From: Pseudanabaena galeata CCNP1313
Lineage (GTDB): Bacteria; Cyanobacteriota; Cyanobacteriia; Pseudanabaenales; Pseudanabaenaceae
Length of the DNA stretch: 64,000 nt
Assembly: GCF_029910235.1 (NCBI RefSeq)
Contig: NZ_CP112874.1
Span: 3,729,001 to 3,793,000, forward strand
Reading direction: 5' to 3'
Notes under the pieces: generated by a model
The model's input: the letters and a program-made list of their open reading frames with translations, nothing else
Database searches by the model: none
Told to the model about the DNA's origin: nothing
Translations under genes and position numbers: made by a program
Part shown: piece by piece, positions 59,666 through 64,000 of the stretch
Layout of the letters: the number at the start of each line of letters is the position of its first letter
How positions within the stretch are numbered: position 1 is the stretch's first letter

Positions 59666-60991
59666 ATGCAACCACCAAATCTCCACCGTTGCGATCGTCC
59701 AGAAATTCTTGCCTATTTTCAACGAGCTTGGCAAATTGAAGATAACTTAATGAAAAGTTTGGTTAATCCTGAAACTTTTTATACAAATCCCGATCCCTTA
59801 CGCAATTTATTGATTTTTTATTTAGGTCATTCGGCAGTCTTTTATGTCAATAAATTAGTCAGAGTTGGCTTATTAGAGCAACGCCTAAATCCTCACTTTG
59901 AAAGGCTTTTTGAAATTGGAGTTGATCCAGAGAAACCTGAAGAAATAGCTAATATTTTTGATAATCTTCGCCAAGCAGAAGTTACAGCAGTTTGGCAATA
60001 TCGCGATCAAGTTTATAACGCAATTTCTGAGCTAATTGATAATTTAACGAATATGGCTCCGCCCATTAATCCAGAGCATCCACTTTGGGCGTTGATGATG
60101 GCGATCGAGCATCAATATATTCACATCGAAACCTCATCGATGTTAATTCGCCAGTTACCTGTTGAGCAACTGCAATGTCCCGAAAGTTGGCAATATGCTC
60201 CCGCCAATGGCTACACCACGGCAAATGAAATGATTGAAGTCACAGGTGGTACAGTGCGACTAGGCAAACCTCAAGATTCAAATATCTATGGTTGGGATAT
60301 TGAATATGGCGATCGCACAGTGAATGTGGCGACCTTTCAGGCAAGTAAATATCTAATTACCAATGCCGAATTTCTCGATTTTGTCAAAGATGGCGGCTAC
60401 GAAAATCAAGACTATTGGCACGAGCAATCTTGGGCTTGCAAAGTTCAGCACGATATCAAGCACCCTAAGTTTTGGGTTCCTGATGCTGACAGCTATAAAT
60501 ATCGTACCATGTTTGATGAAATTGCGATGCCCTTTGATTTTCCTGTGGAGGTCAATCATTATGAAGCGATCGCCTATTGTCGCTGGAAAGGCAACCATAC
60601 GCGCCTGATGAGTGAGGCTGAATGGTATCTGGCAACATACGGCTCTTCTGAATCTGCTCAAGTAGCAGATAACCAAGCTGAAAATTACAATCTCAATTTA
60701 AAATTTGCTTCCCCAAGTCCCGTTGGTTATCTTCCTCAAGCCAAAAGTGATGTCGGACTATACGACTTGCGTGGTAATGTTTGGGAATGGCTCAGCGATC
60801 ATTTAACGCCACTTACAGGATATAAGTCTCACTATCTCTATGAGAACTATTCCGCACCATATTTTGATGCGAAGCACTATATGATGGCTGGCGGCTCATG
60901 GATTACCAGTGGAACTGAAGCTGAGAAGTACTACCGCAACTGGTTCCGTCCCAACTTCTATCAACACGCAGGATTTAGAATAGCCATATAA
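59666..60991 (+). CDS. egtB: Sulfoxide synthase of ergothioneine type, OvoA-like sequence (EgtB role)
   Basis: The 441-residue protein has an N-terminal DinB-like domain and a C-terminal formylglycine-generating-enzyme-like domain. Probable iron ligands are His55 (YLGHSAVFY) and the two His of EHQYIHIETSS. The blocks YVNKL, NPHFERLFEIGVD, SSMLIRQLP, GKPQDSNIYGWDIEYG and VEVNHYEAIAYC are closer to OvoA than to actinobacterial EgtB, but the C-terminal methyltransferase domain of OvoA is absent. With EgtD next door it most likely joins hercynine to cysteine. This fits published reports of cyanobacterial ergothioneine enzymes related to OvoA. Confidence 0.85.
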   Translation: MQPPNLHRCDRPEILAYFQRAWQIEDNLMKSLVNPETFYTNPDPLRNLLIFYLGHSAVFYVNKLVRVGLLEQRLNPHFERLFEIGVDPEKPEEIANIFDNLRQAEVTAVWQYRDQVYNAISELIDNLTNMAPPINPEHPLWALMMAIEHQYIHIETSSMLIRQLPVEQLQCPESWQYAPANGYTTANEMIEVTGGTVRLGKPQDSNIYGWDIEYGDRTVNVATFQASKYLITNAEFLDFVKDGGYENQDYWHEQSWACKVQHDIKHPKFWVPDADSYKYRTMFDEIAMPFDFPVEVNHYEAIAYCRWKGNHTRLMSEAEWYLATYGSSESAQVADNQAENYNLNLKFASPSPVGYLPQAKSDVGLYDLRGNVWEWLSDHLTPLTGYKSHYLYENYSAPYFDAKHYMMAGGSWITSGTEAEKYYRNWFRPNFYQHAGFRIAI

Positions 60992-61027
60992 AATATGACA
61001 CGCGAAGCGTGTCATATTTTATATGGC
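60983..61027 (+). terminator. Terminator overlapping the end of egtB
   Basis: GCCATATAAAATATGACACG and complement (arms 60983-61003 and 61007-61027, GAA loop) include the final Ile and stop codons of egtB. Confidence 0.65.
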
Positions 61028-61068
61028 TTATTGTTTTTTAGTAAGAGCGCAAAGCGCGAAACAAAGTA

Positions 61069-61563
61069 ATGCATCCACAAAGAATTGAACCGCAATTAGG
61101 TCAAGAGTCCGTCTGGGACTATCCCCGTCCTGCAATCTTAGAGGATACAACTAAGCATATTCGCATCATTTGCAATGACATTGTTTTAGCAGAAACCGAT
61201 CGCGCTAAGCGAGTTTTAGAAACCAGTCATCCGCCTTGCTATTACATTCCCATTGATGATATTAAAATGGAGTATCTGATCGAGACTTCGCGGCGAACGA
61301 TGTGTGAATGGAAGGGAATCAGCCAATATTATGATATTGCGATCGCTGATAAATACATCCAAAATGCTGCATGGCGATATTCTATCCCCACGCCTAACTT
61401 CGTAGATATTCAAGACTCTATAAGTTTCTACGGCAGCCTTATGGATGCTTGCTATGTGAATGATGAACTAATCACGCCTCAATCTGGTGACTTTTACGGT
61501 GGCTGGATTACTTCTGATATTGTGGGACCATTTAAAGGCGAGGTGGGTACTTGGGGCTGGTAG
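61069..61563 (+). CDS. DUF427 protein
   Basis: The 164-residue protein carries the DUF427 pattern: VWDYPRPAILEDTTKHIRII, ETSHPPCYYIP, CEWKGISQYYDI and a C-terminal YGGWITSDIVGPFKGEVGT. The fold is a small beta-barrel of unknown function, widespread in bacteria and fungi. It follows the ergothioneine-type genes but is separated by a terminator and lacks an obvious link. Confidence 0.88.
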   Translation: MHPQRIEPQLGQESVWDYPRPAILEDTTKHIRIICNDIVLAETDRAKRVLETSHPPCYYIPIDDIKMEYLIETSRRTMCEWKGISQYYDIAIADKYIQNAAWRYSIPTPNFVDIQDSISFYGSLMDACYVNDELITPQSGDFYGGWITSDIVGPFKGEVGTWGW

Positions 61564-61597
61564 TTTTTCCTCAATACAGTATGCAAAAAAAACTTGC

Positions 61598-62107
61598 TTA
61601 GGTTGATGGTTTGGACATTGCGGAGGCTACTGAGAGATGGTATTCACCGCGTCCGAGGTACTCTACCTGAAAATCTATGACTTGTCGCTGCTCATCAGCA
61701 AAATACTTTAATTTGCGATCGATAAAGTCTTCAATTAAAGCTCTACTAGTCGCCAGATCCTCTTTATCTATATTCTTCTTAGCTTTTTTAAGCATTGAGA
61801 CAAATATTTGGTCTAACTTAGTTTCCCTTTCGACCTCTGGTATAAGTGCTAAATCCCAAGCTGTCACTGCGGTCTCTAATAGATGCTGAAGCTCTTTCTT
61901 GTTTTGGGGGATATCAGCATAGGGTCTAATGAAGTCTTTCAAAACCTCAGACATTTTGGCGAGTCCTTCCATGTTTCTAACCATCTGTACATTCTCGCCA
62001 AAATCCTGTTTAACAGTTTTTTGCAATTTCTCGAATGACTTATTGCTGGCTTTCTCCCATTTTTGCTGGCGGACAAGTTCACTAAATTCTCTAGATTTTT
62101 TAGCCAT
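61598..62107 (-). CDS. Helical protein of unknown function
   Basis: The 169-residue soluble protein is rich in Lys, Glu and Leu. It has alternating helical segments (for example FSELVRQQKWEKASNKSFEK) and a final DFQVEYLGRGEYHLSVAS beta-rich tail. I do not recognise a family. It converges with the DUF427 gene, 34 bases away, and a family C element lies upstream. Confidence 0.6.
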   Translation of the reverse strand: MAKKSREFSELVRQQKWEKASNKSFEKLQKTVKQDFGENVQMVRNMEGLAKMSEVLKDFIRPYADIPQNKKELQHLLETAVTAWDLALIPEVERETKLDQIFVSMLKKAKKNIDKEDLATSRALIEDFIDRKLKYFADEQRQVIDFQVEYLGRGEYHLSVASAMSKPST

Positions 62108-62203
62108 AGCTGGTTGTTTCTCCCATTAATTTCTCAATTTTATCTTGATTTTGAATGCAATCGCGATCGCTTAAAAATGATTTTAAACCCATTAAATCGT
62201 AAG

Positions 62204-62318
62204 TATAGCTGTCGCCATTCTTGTTAGGACATAAAACCCAAATAGTATGAGGCGGCGCAAAGCGCCGCCTCATACTATTTGGGTTTTGATTTGTCCTGAT
62301 ACAGTTGGCTATAGCTAT
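62204..62318. mobile_element. Family C element, complete copy (115 bp)
   Basis: TATAGCTGTCGCCATTCTTG opens the element and TTGGCTATAGCTATA closes it. The central hairpin has AAACCCAAATAGTATGAGGC arms and a GGCGC-AAA-GCGCC tip. It is the closest relative of the element disrupted at 6047-6420 and served as reference for that reconstruction. Confidence 0.75.
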
Positions 62319-62368
62319 AAATAAGAAATAGGGTAGTAAAATAATTAAAGATGAATATTTAAGCTTTA

Positions 62369-62650
62369 ATGATTGTCTCCTTTGCTTGTAAAGAAACCGA
62401 GAGGATTTGGCAAGGCTTGCGATCGCGTAAGCTACCATCAGATATACAAGAAAGAGCTTTACGCAAATTACGACAACTTGATGTATCAGCTAACCTAGAA
62501 GATCTCCGCATACCACCTGCCAATCATCTAGAAGCACTGGTTGGTGATCGCATTGGACAATACAGTATTCGCATTACCAAGCAATGGCGACTATGTTTTG
62601 TTTGGCGTAATGGAAATGCGTATGATGTTGAGATTGTTGATTATCATTAG
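62369..62650 (+). CDS. higB: RelE/HigB-type toxin
   Basis: The 93-residue protein matches the HigB subfamily of RelE-fold RNases: FACKETERIWQG at the start, ALRKLRQLDVS, then IRITKQWRLCFVWRNG and VEIVDYH at the end. These toxins cleave mRNA on the ribosome. The toxin gene precedes its antitoxin, as is usual in higBA, with 11 bases between them. Confidence 0.9.
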   Translation: MIVSFACKETERIWQGLRSRKLPSDIQERALRKLRQLDVSANLEDLRIPPANHLEALVGDRIGQYSIRITKQWRLCFVWRNGNAYDVEIVDYH

Positions 62651-62661
62651 GAGCTAAAGCA

Positions 62662-62961
62662 ATGGAAGATACTTTACTGCGTAATCCTCATGTGGGTGAA
62701 ATCTTGCAATATGAGTTTTTAGAAGAATTAGATATTAGTGTAAATAGTCTGGCTGATAATTTGCGTTTACCATATTTGAGTATTCAGCAAATTATTCAAG
62801 GTAAGGCTCCGATGACTGCGGATGTGGATTTGCGGTTATGTCGCTATTTTGGGTTGTCGGATGGTTATTTTTTGCGGTTGCATTATGCATATGAGTTGAT
62901 GGAAGCAAAAAGAAATTTAGGTGACATATTGCGTCAAATAGTCCCAATTGAAGCATTATGA
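62662..62961 (+). CDS. higA: HigA-type antitoxin
   Basis: The 99-residue protein has the HigA pattern: NPHVGEILQYEFLEELDIS, then SVNSLADNLRLPYLSIQQII (helix-turn-helix) and LRLCRYFGLSDGYFLRLH. It should bind HigB and repress the operon. No frameshift is seen in either gene, so the pair is probably functional. Confidence 0.9.
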   Translation: MEDTLLRNPHVGEILQYEFLEELDISVNSLADNLRLPYLSIQQIIQGKAPMTADVDLRLCRYFGLSDGYFLRLHYAYELMEAKRNLGDILRQIVPIEAL

Positions 62962-63013
62962 TTTATTCCCAACTTTAAACCAGTTCCCTAGAGTGTTAAA
63001 ACGAGAATAGCTA

Positions 63014-63334
63014 ATGAATAGTCAATTTTGGAGTCAAGTTAAAACTAAATATCAGCTTGGGAAGTTGATTTACGGGAAAGTAGAATTTCATACGCCTTTT
63101 GGGGTGTTTGTTAATATTGGGGATGAGCATGTAAAGGGAATTATCCAGATTCCAGATTTTTTGGATAGTGGGGTGATGACTCCTGAAATGTATCCTGAGA
63201 TTGGTTCACCTGTGGGGGCGGTGGTGGTTGGCTATACTGAGGATGATCGCAATCAAGTTTGGTTGAGTGTTAAGCCGAGTGTATTGCAAGAGTCTTTGGT
63301 TAAATTGAGAACGCCTGTTATTAGTCAAGTGTAA
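63014..63334 (+). CDS. S1 RNA-binding domain protein
   Basis: The 106-residue protein is one S1-type OB fold: LGKLIYGKVEFHTPFGVFVNIG, then VKGIIQIPDF and a late DRNQVWLSVKP. It could bind RNA or serve as a regulator in translation. It lies downstream of higBA on the same strand, separated by 52 bases; a shared transcript is possible. Confidence 0.75.
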   Translation: MNSQFWSQVKTKYQLGKLIYGKVEFHTPFGVFVNIGDEHVKGIIQIPDFLDSGVMTPEMYPEIGSPVGAVVVGYTEDDRNQVWLSVKPSVLQESLVKLRTPVISQV

Positions 63335-63417
63335 ACTTCGGGGCGATCGCGAATGATCTAGAGAGCTTTTTACTTTTTACCACCAAAAAAATTTTTTGCC
63401 AAATTTACCCAAAAAGC

Positions 63418-63466
63418 CAAATTAGTGTGTTAGGATAAATCCAAGCAGTCAAATTAGCGTGTTTGG
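63418..63466 (+). promoter_or_regulatory. Direct repeat CAAATTAG(T/C)GTGTT(A/T)GG, two copies
   Basis: The 17-base motif occurs at 63418-63434 and 63450-63466, 32 bases apart (about three helical turns) and ends five bases before the ATG at 63471. The spacing on one DNA face suggests an operator for a dimeric regulator, possibly autoregulation. No ribosome binding site is evident, which may mean the real start is further downstream. Confidence 0.45.
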
Positions 63467-63470
63467 GTAT

Positions 63471-64000
63471 ATGAGAATCGTGAACAGGCAACCCTTAAAT
63501 GTTGAGCTACTAACGCTTGACGATGGTACTCAAAAGATCGCTTGGGATATCAAGCAACTCCAGTCTTTATTGGGGATAAGCGATTTACTTCATCAGAAAG
63601 AGTTATCTTCAACAACAAATACAGGAGTTAATTCTTCTGGCATACCAACTATTGAGACGGTAATTGCGATATTAGATGAACTTGGTTTAAAGGATTTATA
63701 CGAAGTTCGTTATCGTAAACAGTACGCAACAATCATTCCTAAAACTGATTCTAAGCGTCCAAAAGTTGCTATGTACGTTGTACAACAACAATCAGAACTT
63801 GTCTTGTCTATTCATGAAAAAATATGGAATGGTCATCAAGTTAAATTTTTTTGGAATGAGTGGGATGATAGATATGATTGCGAACCTGAACAAATTTACC
63901 AAATTTTTTATATCCCAGTATCAGAAAAGCCTGATTTCGTTGGGAGGATAACTGAAGTAATGGGAAATCAGGATTCTCGTCTATCCATTTTGGAAGAGAA
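63471..64000 (+). CDS. Partial gene of unknown function (runs off the window)
   Basis: ATG 63471 opens a frame that remains open to the end of the window (about 176 residues so far). The product starts MRIVNRQPLNVELLTLDDGT and includes a segment near residue 65-80 (IPTIETVIAILDELGL). No domain is recognised. The start could be later. It may be autoregulated via the repeat just upstream. Confidence 0.55.
   Translation, partial: MRIVNRQPLNVELLTLDDGTQKIAWDIKQLQSLLGISDLLHQKELSSTTNTGVNSSGIPTIETVIAILDELGLKDLYEVRYRKQYATIIPKTDSKRPKVAMYVVQQQSELVLSIHEKIWNGHQVKFFWNEWDDRYDCEPEQIYQIFYIPVSEKPDFVGRITEVMGNQDSRLSILEE

Noticed and set aside
1-64000. HIP1 (GCGATCGC) sites as specific regulatory operators
   Set aside because: They are spread throughout coding and non-coding DNA, as is normal in many cyanobacteria, and were used only as a sign of host-adapted composition.

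Overview
The window comes from a cyanobacterial chromosome. The evidence is a complete kaiA-kaiB-kaiC clock locus, psbI (photosystem II), ferredoxin:thioredoxin reductase (ftrC), a Ycf29-like regulator, and very frequent GCGATCGC (HIP1) octamers. Moderate GC and many palindromic intergenic repeats suggest a filamentous Pseudanabaena-like organism; the genus is inference. I found no tRNA, rRNA or CRISPR array.

Layout. 1-5.3 kb: 3' end of a sugar-acid kinase gene, a pentapeptide protein, small conserved genes, an exported protein, then decayed PhoH and EVE-domain remnants. 5.3-10.6 kb: signalling genes (Ycf29-like regulator, hybrid histidine kinase, CheW, double ComFB) and a Rieske lipoprotein. 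10.6-17.3 kb: housekeeping genes (ftrC, trpS, trmB, an APH kinase) around an AT-rich insert with a HEPN-type gene and an HNH gene broken by a nonsense codon. 17.5-27 kb: the clock block, with kaiABC on the minus strand, a divergent hybrid kinase ending in two degenerate receiver domains, and a UrtA-like/PAS/PAS/adenylate cyclase fusion. 27-36.7 kb: pheA, a Ser/Thr kinase, smpB, a three-gene module headed by a TIGR04255 protein, an ABC exporter and psbI. 36.7-50 kb: repeat-rich DNA, fetB-like, PG-binding protein, alr, a GHL10 hydrolase, Uma2 nuclease, tilS, CPBP protease. 50-64 kb: an SMR exporter, an IS110 element with a candidate bridge RNA, a Cu P-type ATPase, MBL hydrolase, DCC/TspO pair, sterol-desaturase-like protein, an ergothioneine-type cluster, HigBA, an S1 protein and a partial unknown gene.

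The most unusual material is intergenic. At least four families of small palindromic elements are present. Family A is exactly 131 bp with CAGCAATTCTC ends, and two of three copies have 9-bp target duplications. Family B has ACGT(C/G)AGTTCGA ends, is 111 bp in three copies and 304 bp in one, with 6-7 bp duplications. Family C is a hairpin with an invariant GGCGC-NNN-GCGCC tip, some copies ending in TATAGCTGTCGCC. Family D has GGGCATAGCATTC ends. At 6.05-6.42 kb a C element contains an A element and a B element, each with its duplication intact, so the order of insertion can be read.

As a working unit, kaiABC with the pseudo-receiver kinase and cyclase forms a timing and signalling block. The hybrid kinase, CheW and ComFB genes may form a c-di-GMP/taxis-related block. 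egtD plus the OvoA-like synthase encode the first steps of a thiol-histidine pathway. The TIGR04255 triad, the HEPN gene and the HNH pair are the best candidates for poorly described accessory systems.
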